A stretch of 64,000 nt of DNA from Pseudomonadota bacterium. Its GTDB lineage: Bacteria > Pseudomonadota > Gammaproteobacteria > Steroidobacterales > Steroidobacteraceae. The notes below the pieces were generated by a model, which saw only the letters and a program-made list of their open reading frames with translations, was not told where the DNA came from and ran no database searches. The stretch is taken from positions 86,990-150,989 of the forward strand of contig JANXWS010000003.1 in NCBI GenBank assembly GCA_025351005.1, given 5' to 3'. The position numbers and the translations under genes are program-made. Shown here piece by piece: positions 55,255 to 64,000 of the stretch. Each line of letters starts with the position of its first letter. The stretch's first letter is position 1.

Positions 55255-57303
55255 TCAGGGCGAGCGCGCGTGCCGGTTCCAGGCGGCCGCGAGCTCCTGC
55301 TGGCGGCGCGGCGGCACGGTCTCGTAGTGGCTCAGATCGAGCGTGTAGGCGCCCTCGCCCGCGGTCAGCGACTTGAGGCGGACGGCGTAGTCGATCAGTT
55401 CGGCGAGCGGCACGAGCGCCGTCACCACCAGCCGGCCGCCCGGCAGCGTCGACTGGCCGGTGACGCGGCCGCGTCGGGTCGCGAGGTCTGCCGCGACGTC
55501 GCCGACCGCGTCCGACGGCACGGCGATCTCGGCGCGCACCACCGGCTCGAGCACGATCGGCGCGGCCTGCAGCGCGGCGTCCTCGAAGGCGTGCCGCCCG
55601 GCCGTGACGAAGGCGACCTCCTTCGAGTCGACCGGGTGATGCTTGCCGTCCAGCACCGTGACGCGGATGTCCTGCAGCTGGAAGCCGGCGATCACGCCCT
55701 CGGCGACCGCCTGGCGCACGCCCTTCTCGACCGCCGGAATGAACTGGCCTGGAATCGCGCCGCCGACCACCTCGTCGACGAACTCGAAGCCGCCGCCGCG
55801 CGGCAGCGGCTCGACCCGCAGCTTGACCTCGCCGAACTGGCCGGCGCCCCCGGTCTGCTTCTTGTGCCGGTACAGCGACTCGGCGCTTCGCGACAGGGAC
55901 TCGCGATACGGGATGCGTGGCGGATGCGTCCGGACGTGCACCCCGAAGCGGTCGGTCATGCGCTCGAGCAGCAGCCGCACGTGCAGCTCGCCCATTCCGT
56001 ACAGCACCGTCTCGTTGAGCGCCGCGTGGTGCTCGACGCGCACGCACGGGTCCTCGTCCTGCAGCTTGTGCAGCGTGTCGGCGAGCCGCTGCTCGTCACC
56101 GCGCTTCTCGGCCTCGATGGCGACGCCGAGCATCGCCGGCGGGAAGCGCACCGACTTCAGGTGCAGGTGGTCCTCGTCGTGCGAATCGTGCAGCACGGCG
56201 TCGAAGTGCAGTTCGTCGACCTTGGCGATGCCGCAGATATCGCCGGGACCGGCGGCCGGCAGCGTGTGCTGCTCCTTGCCCTGGAAGCGGAACAGCTGCG
56301 TGACGCGGATCGGCTTGCGGCCGTCGCCGACGTAGAGCTGCTGGCCGGGGCGGACCGTGCCCTGGTGGACGCGGAACACGCCGACCTTGCCGACGTAGGG
56401 GTCGATCGTGACCTTGAACACGTGCGCAACGACGTGGCGGTCTGGTTCGGGCCGGACGTCGACCGGCGTCGCACCACTACCCTCGTCGCGGAGGAACGCG
56501 GGCGGGTTGCCTTCGAGCGGACTCGGCGCGAGCTCCGACAGCACGCGCAGCAGCTCCGGCACGCCGGCGCCTGTCTCTCCCGAGACAAAGCACACCGGCA
56601 GCAGGTGGCCCTCCCGCAGTGCCTGCTCGAACGCGCCGTGCAGCTGCGCGAGCGTCACCGAGCCGCTCTGCTCGAGGTGCCGGGTCATCAGCTCCTCGTC
56701 GACCTCGACCACCTGGTCGACGATGGTCTCGTGGGCGGCTGCGACCGAGCCGAAGTCGGTCGGCCGGCCGGTCGCCTGGAAATAACAGTCCACGACCGCG
56801 CGCCCGCCGTCGGCGGGCAGGTTGAGCGGTAGGCACTCGCGCCCGAACACCTCGCGCAGCTGCGAGAGCACGCTCTCGGGCCGCGCGTCGCGCGCGTCGA
56901 TTCGATTGACGATAAGAAAGCGGCACAGGCCTCGCTCGGCGGCCTCGTGCATCAGCCGCTGGGTCATCGCCTCGACGCCGGTGGCGGCATTGACGACGAC
57001 GGCGGCGGTCTCGACGGCGGCCAGCACGCTGACGGCGCGGCCGATGAAGTCCGGCATGCCCGGCGTGTCGAGCAGCGTCACGCGCCGGCCGTGCGACTCG
57101 CAGCTGCAGAGCGCGGCATCCAGCGAGTGGCGCTGGCGCTTCTCGAGTGGATCGAAGTCGCAGACGGTCGTGCCGCGCGCGATGGTGCCGGGCGTGCGGA
57201 TCGCGCCGGCCGCGTGCAGCAGCGCCTCGACCAGCGTCGTCTTGCCGCTGCCGGCATGGCCGACCAGCGCCACGTTGCAGAGATTCTGGATCTGGGTGGG
57301 CAT
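55255..57303 (-). CDS. EF-G-like translational GTPase (FusA2-type paralogue)
   Basis: The 682-aa protein has all EF-G domains: GTPase with P-loop GHAGSGKT (15-22) and DTPG (79-82), domain II near 285-375, domain III with GMGELHVRLLLERM, domain IV with YRHKKQTGGAGQFGEV, and domain V. The G4 motif is NRID (133-136) instead of NKxD. It is not next to rpsL/rpsG or tufA as canonical fusA is, so it is an elongation-factor-G-like paralogue, perhaps for ribosome recycling or stress. ATG with GAGGT upstream. Confidence 0.88.
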   Translation of the reverse strand: MPTQIQNLCNVALVGHAGSGKTTLVEALLHAAGAIRTPGTIARGTTVCDFDPLEKRQRHSLDAALCSCESHGRRVTLLDTPGMPDFIGRAVSVLAAVETAAVVVNAATGVEAMTQRLMHEAAERGLCRFLIVNRIDARDARPESVLSQLREVFGRECLPLNLPADGGRAVVDCYFQATGRPTDFGSVAAAHETIVDQVVEVDEELMTRHLEQSGSVTLAQLHGAFEQALREGHLLPVCFVSGETGAGVPELLRVLSELAPSPLEGNPPAFLRDEGSGATPVDVRPEPDRHVVAHVFKVTIDPYVGKVGVFRVHQGTVRPGQQLYVGDGRKPIRVTQLFRFQGKEQHTLPAAGPGDICGIAKVDELHFDAVLHDSHDEDHLHLKSVRFPPAMLGVAIEAEKRGDEQRLADTLHKLQDEDPCVRVEHHAALNETVLYGMGELHVRLLLERMTDRFGVHVRTHPPRIPYRESLSRSAESLYRHKKQTGGAGQFGEVKLRVEPLPRGGGFEFVDEVVGGAIPGQFIPAVEKGVRQAVAEGVIAGFQLQDIRVTVLDGKHHPVDSKEVAFVTAGRHAFEDAALQAAPIVLEPVVRAEIAVPSDAVGDVAADLATRRGRVTGQSTLPGGRLVVTALVPLAELIDYAVRLKSLTAGEGAYTLDLSHYETVPPRRQQELAAAWNRHARSP

Positions 57304-57486
57304 GCTGACCTCGGGCGGGACGCGGATCGACGCGGGCAGCGCACCTGCCCGTCTTCTTGTGCCGGACGCCGTCGTTACTCTGCCGGGTACCGCGGCCGAC
57401 CCTGTCTAAGGATAATCCAGGCGCGACGCCCGGCAAGTCCGGGCCGAGCGCCGCCGGCGACATTGAGCCGCAGCCGGCGGCATCGA

Positions 57487-59931
57487 TCAAGCCCTGATGC
57501 GCTCCATCCGCGGGTCGTACAGGGGCCCCAGACTGATGCTGCACGGCACCCGCTCGGTCGCCACTTCGAGCTCGTACCTCCCGGCCAGCAGGTACTCGCG
57601 GGTCAACCCCTCGGGCCGGCGAACGTAGCCGTAGCCGATGTTGGTCTTGAGCGTATGGCCGAAGCCGCCGCTGCCGAGCCAGCCGACACGCTCACCGTCC
57701 CGGTAAATGGTCTCACGACCGAGCAGCATCACCGCGGGTGCGCTCGTCGTGAAGCCGCACAGCCACTTCTGCAGCGGCAAGCCGACGCGCGACTCGAGGG
57801 CCTCGCGGCCAAGAAACCCAGTCCCGGTCCCGAGCTTGACGGCCCAGCCGAGGCCCGCCTCGAACGGCGTGTGGTCCGGGCCTATGTCCGCACCCCAGGC
57901 CCGATAGCCCTTCTCCAGGCGCAGGCTCTCGATCGCGCGGTAGCCCGCATTGACGATCCCGGCGTCGGCGCCCGCCTGCATGAGCGCCGCGTAGACGGTC
58001 GCGCCGCACTCCACCGGCACGTGCAGTTCCCAGCCGAGTTCGCCGACGTAGGTGATCCGCAGCGCCAGCACCGTGGCACCCTCCACCGACAGCGGGCGTA
58101 CCTGGCCGAACGGAAACGCCGCGTTGCTGACGTCATCGTGCGTGAGGCGCTCGAGCACGCGTCGCGACTCGGGTCCCATCAGCGCGAGCACGGCGTAGGC
58201 CGAGGTCACGTCCACGAGGCGCGCGTCGAGCCCGGCCGGCAGGTGGCGCGTGATCCAGTCGTGGTCGTGGGTGGCGAAGCCGGTGCCGGTGACGAGGTAG
58301 TAGCGGTCCGCCGCGAGCCGCGCGACCGTGACGTCGCACTCGATGCCGCCCCTCCCGTTCAGCATCTGCGTGTAGATCAGGCTGCCGACGGGCCGCGCGA
58401 CGTCGTTGGCGCAGATCCAGCCGAGGGCGCGCTCGGCGTCGCGGCCGAGCATGAGAAACTTCGCGAACGAGGTCTGATCGAACAGCGCGACGCGCTCACG
58501 CGTCGCCTGGTGCTCGCGCGCCACGGCCGCGAACCAGTTGGGACGCGCGAAGCTGTACTCGTCCCGCGCGGCTTCGCCCGGCGCCGCGAACCAGTTCGGG
58601 CGCTCCCAGCCGAGCTTTTCGCCGAACACCGCGCCCTGCGCGCGCAGCTGCTCGTACAGCGGCGAGCGGCGCAGCGGCCGGCCGCTGGCGTGCTCCTCGC
58701 CCGGCCAGGCGATCGCGTAGTGCTTGCCGTAGAGCTCGAGCGTGCGCTTGCGGACCCACTCGATGTCCCGGTGCGGCGCACCGAAGCGGCGGATGTCGAC
58801 CGGCCAGACGTCGTACGGCGCCTCGCCGCCGACGATCCACTCGGCGAGCGCGCGCCCGGCGCCGCCGCCGGAGGCGATGCCGAAGGCGTTGAAGCCGGCG
58901 CCGACAAAGAAGCCGCCGACGTTCGGCGCCGGCCCGATGATGAAGTTGCCGTCCGCGGTAAAGCTCTCGGGACCGTTGATCAGCTCCTTGACGCCGGCCT
59001 CCGCCAGCGCCGGCACTCGTGCGATCGCGAGGTCGAGCACCGGCTGGAAGTGATCCCAGTCGGGTTGCAGCAGCTGGAAGTTGAAGTTGTCCGGAAAGCC
59101 ATCGACGGCCCAGGGCCGCGGATTGGGCTCGTAGCCGCCCATCACCAGGCCGCCGACGTCCTCCTTGAAGTACGTCAGGCGGTCCGGGTCGCGCAGCGTC
59201 GGCAGGCCGCGATCGATGCCGGGAATCGCGTCCGTGATCAGGTACTGGTGCTGCACCGAGACCAGCGGCACGTTGACGCCCGCCATCAGCCCGACGCGGC
59301 GCGCCCATTGACCGGCACAGTTCACGACCACCTCGCAGGCGACGCGGCCGCGGCTGGTCACGACGGCAACCACCCGGCCGCCCTCGAGTTCGATGCCGAC
59401 GACGTCGGTGTCCTCCAGGATCGTGACGCCGTGCAGGCGCGCGCCCCTGGCGAGGGACTGGGTGACGTCGGCCGGATTCACCTGGCCGTCGGTCGGCAGG
59501 AACGCGGCGCCGACGAGGTCCGAGATGTCCATCAACGGCCAGAGCGCGCCGGCCTCGCGCGGCGACAGCAGGTGCATCTCCAGCCCGAACGAGCGCGCGC
59601 CGGTCGCCTGCCGCCTGAGCTCGGTCCAGCGCGCCGCGCTGCAGGCGAGGCGCAGGCCGCCATTCATCTTCCAGCCGCTCGCGAGGCCCGTCTCGGCCTC
59701 GAGCGCCTGATAGAGCGCGACCGAGTGCCCCAGCATCTGCGTGATGTTGGCGCTCGTGCGCAGCTGGCCGACGAGGCCCGCGGCATGATGGGTCGAGCCC
59801 GAGGTGAGCCTGTGGCGCTCGACGACCAGCGTGTCGCGCCAGCCGAGCTTGCCCAGGTGATAGGCCGTCGAGCAACCGATGATGCCGCCGCCAATGACGA
59901 CGGCGCGCGCCTGTGCGGGCAACTCAGGCAC
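57487..59931 (-). CDS. FAD-dependent oxidoreductase with GcvT-like C-terminal domain (dimethylglycine/sarcosine dehydrogenase type)
   Basis: The 814-aa protein joins a DAO-type FAD domain (residues 1-400; AVVIGGGIIGCSTAYHLGKLG at 10-30, SGSTHHAAGLVGQLR near 44-58) to a GcvT/aminomethyltransferase domain (about 430-800; GGIECDVTVARL, YVGELGWELHVP, YRAIESLRLEKGYRAWG). Such enzymes N-demethylate dimethylglycine, sarcosine or related amines and pass C1 units to tetrahydrofolate. GTG start overlaps the stop of the phosphotransferase gene by 8 nt, so both are one operon. The exact amine is unknown. Confidence 0.85.
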   Translation of the reverse strand: MPELPAQARAVVIGGGIIGCSTAYHLGKLGWRDTLVVERHRLTSGSTHHAAGLVGQLRTSANITQMLGHSVALYQALEAETGLASGWKMNGGLRLACSAARWTELRRQATGARSFGLEMHLLSPREAGALWPLMDISDLVGAAFLPTDGQVNPADVTQSLARGARLHGVTILEDTDVVGIELEGGRVVAVVTSRGRVACEVVVNCAGQWARRVGLMAGVNVPLVSVQHQYLITDAIPGIDRGLPTLRDPDRLTYFKEDVGGLVMGGYEPNPRPWAVDGFPDNFNFQLLQPDWDHFQPVLDLAIARVPALAEAGVKELINGPESFTADGNFIIGPAPNVGGFFVGAGFNAFGIASGGGAGRALAEWIVGGEAPYDVWPVDIRRFGAPHRDIEWVRKRTLELYGKHYAIAWPGEEHASGRPLRRSPLYEQLRAQGAVFGEKLGWERPNWFAAPGEAARDEYSFARPNWFAAVAREHQATRERVALFDQTSFAKFLMLGRDAERALGWICANDVARPVGSLIYTQMLNGRGGIECDVTVARLAADRYYLVTGTGFATHDHDWITRHLPAGLDARLVDVTSAYAVLALMGPESRRVLERLTHDDVSNAAFPFGQVRPLSVEGATVLALRITYVGELGWELHVPVECGATVYAALMQAGADAGIVNAGYRAIESLRLEKGYRAWGADIGPDHTPFEAGLGWAVKLGTGTGFLGREALESRVGLPLQKWLCGFTTSAPAVMLLGRETIYRDGERVGWLGSGGFGHTLKTNIGYGYVRRPEGLTREYLLAGRYELEVATERVPCSISLGPLYDPRMERIRA

Positions 59932-60826
59932 CTTGCCCCTCGAACTCGCGCCAGCTCCGCTCGAAGCGCCGCTGGTAGTCGCGGCTGTACGCGACGTAGT
60001 CGAAGTCCAGCGTCGAGGTCAGGTGCGAGACCGCGCCCCACAGCGCTTCGCGCAGCAGCGAGGCTGCCTGCATCGCGCCGAAGCGGTGCCGGACCGCCAG
60101 GTCGGCCGGCGCGCCGAAGTAGCTCTCGAGGAGCTGGGTCTCGAGTGCCGCGGGCAGCTCGTTGTTGGACGCCAGGTTCGCCAGGTCAAAGAGCGGGCTG
60201 TTGAAGCCGGCGTAGTCCCAGTCGATCAGCCACAGGCGCCGCCCGTCGTCGATCAGATTGGCGGCCAGCAGGTCGTTGTGGCCGAACACGATCGTCACCG
60301 GCCCGACCGCCTGCTCGAGCCGCGCGGACTTTGCCGCCAGCCCGGTCAGGTCGATGACCGTCGGATCCGCGCCGCGCGCCGCGAGCAGGCCGATGTAGTG
60401 GCGGACGACCTGGAAGACCCAGAAGATCAGCGCCGGCCCCTGAAAATGTCGCGGCACGTCCTGATGGCAGCGCCGCAGCAGCAGCACGATGCGCTCGAGC
60501 ATGCCGGCATCGCACACACGCGCAGGCCGCAGTGTCTCGCCGTCGATGAAGCGGCTGACCACGAAACCGTTCGTCGCGTAGACGACCTCCGGCGCGATGC
60601 CGGCCGCGTGCGCGGCCCGCGCCGCGGCGAGCTCGTTGAAGCGCATCACCCCGTGCTCCGGAATGTCCTGGCCGCTGCGTACCACGAAGCTGCCGCCGGC
60701 GCGATCGCGGACCCGGAAGTTGCGATTGGTGATCCCGCCCGGGAGCGGCTCGATCTCGATCGGGCCACACCAGCACGGCAGCCGGAAGATCGCGTCGTGG
60801 AGGTCGTGATCGGGCATGCGCGCCAT
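59924..60826 (-). CDS. choline/ethanolamine-kinase-like phosphotransferase
   Basis: The 300-aa protein has an APH/choline-kinase fold: PLPGGITNRNFRVRD (about 28-42), the catalytic loop VFGHNDLLAANLI (about 182-194) and the Mg site LWLIDWDYAGFNSPLFDLANL (split; about 199-219). This pattern is closest to choline/ethanolamine kinases. ATG 60826 is the longest start; ATG 60817 has a better spaced AGGATGG and may be the real one. It is first in the minus-strand pair with the GcvT-type oxidoreductase and divergent from the gamma-glutamyl ligase gene. Confidence 0.8.
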   Translation of the reverse strand: MARMPDHDLHDAIFRLPCWCGPIEIEPLPGGITNRNFRVRDRAGGSFVVRSGQDIPEHGVMRFNELAAARAAHAAGIAPEVVYATNGFVVSRFIDGETLRPARVCDAGMLERIVLLLRRCHQDVPRHFQGPALIFWVFQVVRHYIGLLAARGADPTVIDLTGLAAKSARLEQAVGPVTIVFGHNDLLAANLIDDGRRLWLIDWDYAGFNSPLFDLANLASNNELPAALETQLLESYFGAPADLAVRHRFGAMQAASLLREALWGAVSHLTSTLDFDYVAYSRDYQRRFERSWREFEGQGA

Positions 60827-61014
60827 CCTGCAGCGCGTCGCCGAAGACGTCGAGCCGGTCGACGCCCCGGTCGCAGCCCGCGAAGCGTCCCGTGCCGGTG
60901 ATGTTGCGGCGCAGCATCCAGCGCCGGCAACCCAACGCGTCGCGGGGTGGCGGGGGAACGGCGCTATGATTCGCCGCTTCGGGCGCGCGCCCGACCCGCC
61001 GAACCGGAACGTCC

Positions 61015-62382
61015 ATGGACCCGCAGAACGACGCCGAGATCACCGCCGCCCGCCAGTTCCTCCAGGACCGCGGCATCCAGAACGTCAAGATCGGGGTGTT
61101 CGACGGCGACGGCATCCTGCGCGGCAAGTACCTGAGCCGGGACAAGTTCCTGGCCGCGCTCGACAACGGGCTCAGCTTCTGCGACGTGGTGCTTGGCTGG
61201 GACTCGGGCGACCAGCTGATCGACGGACTCAAGTTCACGGGCTGGCATACGGCCTTCCCGGACGCGCCGGTGCGGGTGCTGCCGTCGACCCGCAGGGAGA
61301 TTCCGTTCGAGCCGAAGACCGTGCTGTTCCTCGGCGAATTCGCCGGCGCCGCCGAGGCGGTCTGCCCGCGGGCGACGCTGCGCCGCGTCCTCGCGCGGGC
61401 CGGGCGCATGGGCTACACGGTCTATGGCGCCGCCGAGTTCGAGTTCTTCGTGTTCTCCGAGACGCCGCAGTCGGTGCGCGACAAGGGCTACCGCCACCTG
61501 ACGCCGATGACGCCGGGTTCCTTCGGGTACTCGGTGCTGCGCAACTCGGTGCACGCCGAGCTCTACCAGGAGCTGCTCGAGATGGCCGCCGCGATGCGCT
61601 TCCCGATCGAGGGCCTGCACACCGAGACCGGGCCCGGCGTGCTCGAGGCGGCGCTCTGCTACTGCGAGGCGCTCGAGGCCGCCGACCGGGCGGCGCTCTT
61701 CAAGACCTTCGCCAAGGTGCTCGCCGAGCGGCGCGGGCTGATGGCCACGTTCATGGCCAAGTGGTCGAACAGCTATCCCGGGCAGAGCGGTCACCTGCAC
61801 CTGTCGCTGCGCCGGGCCGATGGCAGCGCGGTCTTCCACGACGCCGCGAAGCCCGCGCAGCTGCCGGACGAGATGCGCTGGTTCATCGGCGGCCAGCAGA
61901 CGCTGATGCCGGAGCTGCTCGCGATGGTGGCCTCGACGGTCAACAGCTACTCGCGGCTGGTACCCGGCTTCTGGGCGCCGACCTCGGCGACCTGGGGCAT
62001 CGAGAACCGCACCACGGCGCTCAGGGTGATTCGCGGCGGAGCCTCGAGCCAGAGGATCGAATACCGTATCGCCGCGGCCGACATCAATCCCTACCTCGCG
62101 CTCGCCGCGGCGATCGGCTCGGGACTGTGGGGCATCGAGCACCAGATCGAGCCCGACGCGCCGATCGAGGGCAACGCCTACGACCGCGAGCACGCGCCGG
62201 CGCGCCGTCTGCCCGCCTCGCTCGGTGACGCCGCGACGCGGCTCGCCGCCTCGCCGACGGCGCGCGCGCTGTTCGGCGACGCGTTCGTCGAACACCACGC
62301 GGTGACGCGCCAGTGGGAACAGCGCGAATACCAGAAGGCGATCACCGACTGGGAGCTCGCCCGCTATTTCGAGATCATCTGA
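61015..62382 (+). CDS. glutamine synthetase-family gamma-glutamyl-amine ligase
   Basis: The 455-aa protein has the GS catalytic domain: VYGAAEFEFFVF (about 138-149), LHTETGPGVLEAAL, GQSGHLHLSL (metal and glutamate site), and TWGIENRTTALRVI. Length and the N-terminal domain (VKIGVFDGDGILRGKYL) fit GlnA-like amine ligases such as PuuA/IpuC rather than GlnA-I, and the adenylylation loop is not evident. It would couple an amine to glutamate before oxidation. The aldehyde dehydrogenase gene follows after 9 nt. Confidence 0.83.
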   Translation: MDPQNDAEITAARQFLQDRGIQNVKIGVFDGDGILRGKYLSRDKFLAALDNGLSFCDVVLGWDSGDQLIDGLKFTGWHTAFPDAPVRVLPSTRREIPFEPKTVLFLGEFAGAAEAVCPRATLRRVLARAGRMGYTVYGAAEFEFFVFSETPQSVRDKGYRHLTPMTPGSFGYSVLRNSVHAELYQELLEMAAAMRFPIEGLHTETGPGVLEAALCYCEALEAADRAALFKTFAKVLAERRGLMATFMAKWSNSYPGQSGHLHLSLRRADGSAVFHDAAKPAQLPDEMRWFIGGQQTLMPELLAMVASTVNSYSRLVPGFWAPTSATWGIENRTTALRVIRGGASSQRIEYRIAAADINPYLALAAAIGSGLWGIEHQIEPDAPIEGNAYDREHAPARRLPASLGDAATRLAASPTARALFGDAFVEHHAVTRQWEQREYQKAITDWELARYFEII

Positions 62383-62391
62383 CGAGGGCGC

Positions 62392-63780
62392 ATGCCGCTG
62401 CAGCAGACCACCAGCCCGGTCGACGGCCGGATCTACGTCGAGCGGCCGCTCGCCGACGCGCGTGCCATCGACCACGCACTGACGCACGCGATCGCGGCGC
62501 AGGCCGGCTGGCGGCGCGTGCCGCTCGCCGAGCGGATCGCGCTGCTGGGAAGGGCTGTCGACGCATTCGTCGGCAACGGCGCCGAGATCGCCAACGAGAT
62601 CAGCTGGCAGATGGGCCGGCCGGCGCGGCACGCGCCGGGCGAGGTGCGCGGCTTCGAGGAGCGCGCGCGCTACATGCTGGCGATAGCCCCCGCGGCTCTC
62701 CGCCCGCTCGACCCGGGCGCCAAGCCGGGCTTCCTTCGCTCGATCAAGCGCGTGCCGCTCGGCGTGGTCGCGGTCGTCGCGCCCTGGAACTACCCATACC
62801 TGACGGCCGTCAACGCGGTGCTGCCGGCGCTGGTCGCGGGCAACGCGGTCGTCCTCAAGCACTCGCACCAGACGCCGCTGTGCGCCGAGCGCTTCGCGGA
62901 GGCGTTTGCGGCCGCAGGACTGCCGCCGCACGTGTTCCAGTACCTCCACCTGTCGCACGCAGACACCGGCCGGCTGCTCGCCGACCCGCGCGTTGCGAGC
63001 GTCTGCTTCACCGGCTCGGTCGCGGGTGGCCGGGCGGTCGTCGCCGCGACCGCGCAGGGCTTCGCGACCGCGGGCCTCGAACTCGGCGGCAAGGACCCGG
63101 CCTACGTGCGCTCGGACGCCGACCTCGGCCACGCGGTCGAGACGCTGACCGACGGCGCCTTCTTCAACGCGGGCCAGTCCTGCTGCGGCATCAAGCGCAT
63201 CTACGTCGCCGCGGAACTGTACCCGGCGTTCGTCGACGGGGTCGTGGCGCTCGCGCAGGAGTACCGCCTCGGCTCACCGCTCGACCCGGAGACGACGCTC
63301 GGACCGGTGGTGCGGACCGCCGCGGCCGATGCCGTGCGCGCCCAGGTCGAACAAGCGACCCGGCGCGGCGCCCGCCAGTTGGTCGACCAGCAGCGCTTCG
63401 CCGCCAGCCGACCCGGCACGCCCTACCTGGCGCCGCAGGTGCTGGTCGACGTCGACCATACGATGGCGGTGATGCGCGAGGAGAGCTTCGGGCCGGTCGT
63501 CGGCATCATGAAGGTCTCGTCCGACGACGAGGCGGTCCGCCTGATGAATGACAGCCAATACGGGCTGACCGCCGCCGTGTGGACCGACGATGCCGACGCC
63601 GCCATCGCGATCGGCGACCGCATCGCCACCGGGACCTGGTTCATGAACCGCTGCGACTACCTCGATCCGGCGCTCGCCTGGACCGGCGTCAAGGATTCCG
63701 GGCGCGGCTGCACGCTCTCGCGCCTGGGCTTTGCCGCGCTGACCCGGCCGAAATCGTTCCACCTGCGGACCACAACCTGA
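62392..63780 (+). CDS. NAD(P)+-dependent aldehyde dehydrogenase
   Basis: The 462-aa enzyme has the oxyanion N133 (PWNYPY), the general base E230 (LELGGKDPA) and nucleophile C264 in GQSCCG, with CFTGSVAGGR as the nucleotide loop. It oxidises an aldehyde to its acid. Next to a gamma-glutamyl ligase and an iron alcohol dehydrogenase, a gamma-glutamyl-amino-aldehyde or amino-aldehyde substrate is plausible. ATG start with GAGGG upstream; 9-nt gap from the ligase gene. Confidence 0.9.
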   Translation: MPLQQTTSPVDGRIYVERPLADARAIDHALTHAIAAQAGWRRVPLAERIALLGRAVDAFVGNGAEIANEISWQMGRPARHAPGEVRGFEERARYMLAIAPAALRPLDPGAKPGFLRSIKRVPLGVVAVVAPWNYPYLTAVNAVLPALVAGNAVVLKHSHQTPLCAERFAEAFAAAGLPPHVFQYLHLSHADTGRLLADPRVASVCFTGSVAGGRAVVAATAQGFATAGLELGGKDPAYVRSDADLGHAVETLTDGAFFNAGQSCCGIKRIYVAAELYPAFVDGVVALAQEYRLGSPLDPETTLGPVVRTAAADAVRAQVEQATRRGARQLVDQQRFAASRPGTPYLAPQVLVDVDHTMAVMREESFGPVVGIMKVSSDDEAVRLMNDSQYGLTAAVWTDDADAAIAIGDRIATGTWFMNRCDYLDPALAWTGVKDSGRGCTLSRLGFAALTRPKSFHLRTTT

Positions 63781-63792
63781 GCCGGTCAAGCT

Positions 63793-63891
63793 GAATCACG
63801 AAGGCACGAAGACACGAAGCAGGCACGAAGCAGATCGGCTGCGCGCAAAGCGGGCCAAAAATCACTTCGTGTCTTCGTGCCTTCGTGGTTC
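63793..63891. repeat. long near-perfect inverted repeat built of CACGAAG units
   Basis: Arms of 27 bp (63793-63819 and 63865-63891) are complementary except for one position, around a 45-nt loop. Each arm is itself a run of CACGAAG heptamers, and a further copy lies at 63823-63829 in the loop. It sits in the 148-bp gap between the aldehyde and alcohol dehydrogenase genes and can form a strong hairpin in RNA or a cruciform in DNA; a REP-like dispersed element is likely. Confidence 0.85.
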
Positions 63892-63928
63892 AACGCTTCT
63901 TTTTCCACGATTTCTCACGAGGACCACG

Positions 63929-64000
63929 ATGACCCCCGACACGCTGCGCGGCAATTGGAGCTACCCGACGAGCATCCGCTTCGGCGTCGGCCGCATCGCC
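63929..64000 (+). CDS. iron-containing alcohol dehydrogenase, 5' end only
   Basis: The first 24 residues from ATG 63929 read MTPDTLRGNWSYPTSIRFGV and then GRIA, which matches the N-terminus of group III iron alcohol dehydrogenases (NWNYPTSIRFGAGRI type). GAGGACC precedes the start. The gene runs off the window. Following the aldehyde dehydrogenase, it would oxidise an alcohol to the aldehyde in the same pathway. Confidence 0.75.
   Translation, partial: MTPDTLRGNWSYPTSIRFGVGRIA

Noticed and set aside
63793..63891. Short CRISPR array
   Set aside because: Heptamer repeats have no unique spacers and the arms are inverted; it is a hairpin element.

Overview
The window is a strongly GC-rich, densely coded bacterial chromosome segment. 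It shows no rRNA, tRNA, phage, IS element or CRISPR array. Many genes start with GTG and many overlap by 4 nt. The gene content (Arn lipid A genes, HtpX, CysJIG, SSS-type hybrid kinase CrbS with CrbR and Acs, large TonB receptors with EEVIVTSQKREENLQ-type N-termini) points to a Gammaproteobacterium, possibly Steroidobacterales/Nevskiales-like. That placement is inference.

Layout. 1-3 kb: end of an L-Ara4N lipid A modification cluster in which ArnA is split into two ORFs, followed by arnD. 3-14 kb: housekeeping and envelope genes (small winged-helix protein, htpX, FAD dehydrogenase, two GNATs, DUF748 protein, tesB, ferredoxin-NADP reductase, MATE pump). 14-20 kb: a frameshifted TonB receptor, two secreted SUMF1-fold proteins lacking the FGE cysteines, and a DegQ-like protease in one minus-strand run. 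20-28 kb: an acetate module with an MHS-family symporter, acs, the response regulator crbR and the transporter-kinase hybrid crbS; a NarL-type operator candidate precedes acs. 28.6-34 kb: slyD, alanine dehydrogenase with a divergent Lrp-type regulator, a TPP riboswitch driving a TonB receptor (presumed thiamine uptake), and alanine racemase. 34-37 kb: molybdate permease and ATPase without modA, and an RRM protein whose terminator lies inside the 3' end of modC.

37.5-48 kb is the most interesting stretch: cysJ-cysI-cysG (sulfite to sulfide, plus siroheme supply), then a split UxaA-family pair followed by a COG2855 membrane protein, the suyA-suyB-suyZ arrangement of sulfolactate sulfo-lyase, then glpD and glpK. 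Together they suggest that sulfite released from 3-sulfolactate may be reduced locally for sulfur assimilation.

48-57 kb: a GAF-degenerate GGDEF-EAL protein, MgtC, a FecR/DUF6600 surface protein with proline-rich repeats, a cupin, a small membrane protein, a Tat-exported dienelactone hydrolase and an EF-G-like GTPase. 57-64 kb: an amine or amino-alcohol catabolic block (GcvT-type FAD oxidoreductase and a choline-kinase-like phosphotransferase, divergent from a gamma-glutamyl ligase, aldehyde dehydrogenase and, after a long inverted repeat, an iron alcohol dehydrogenase cut by the window end).
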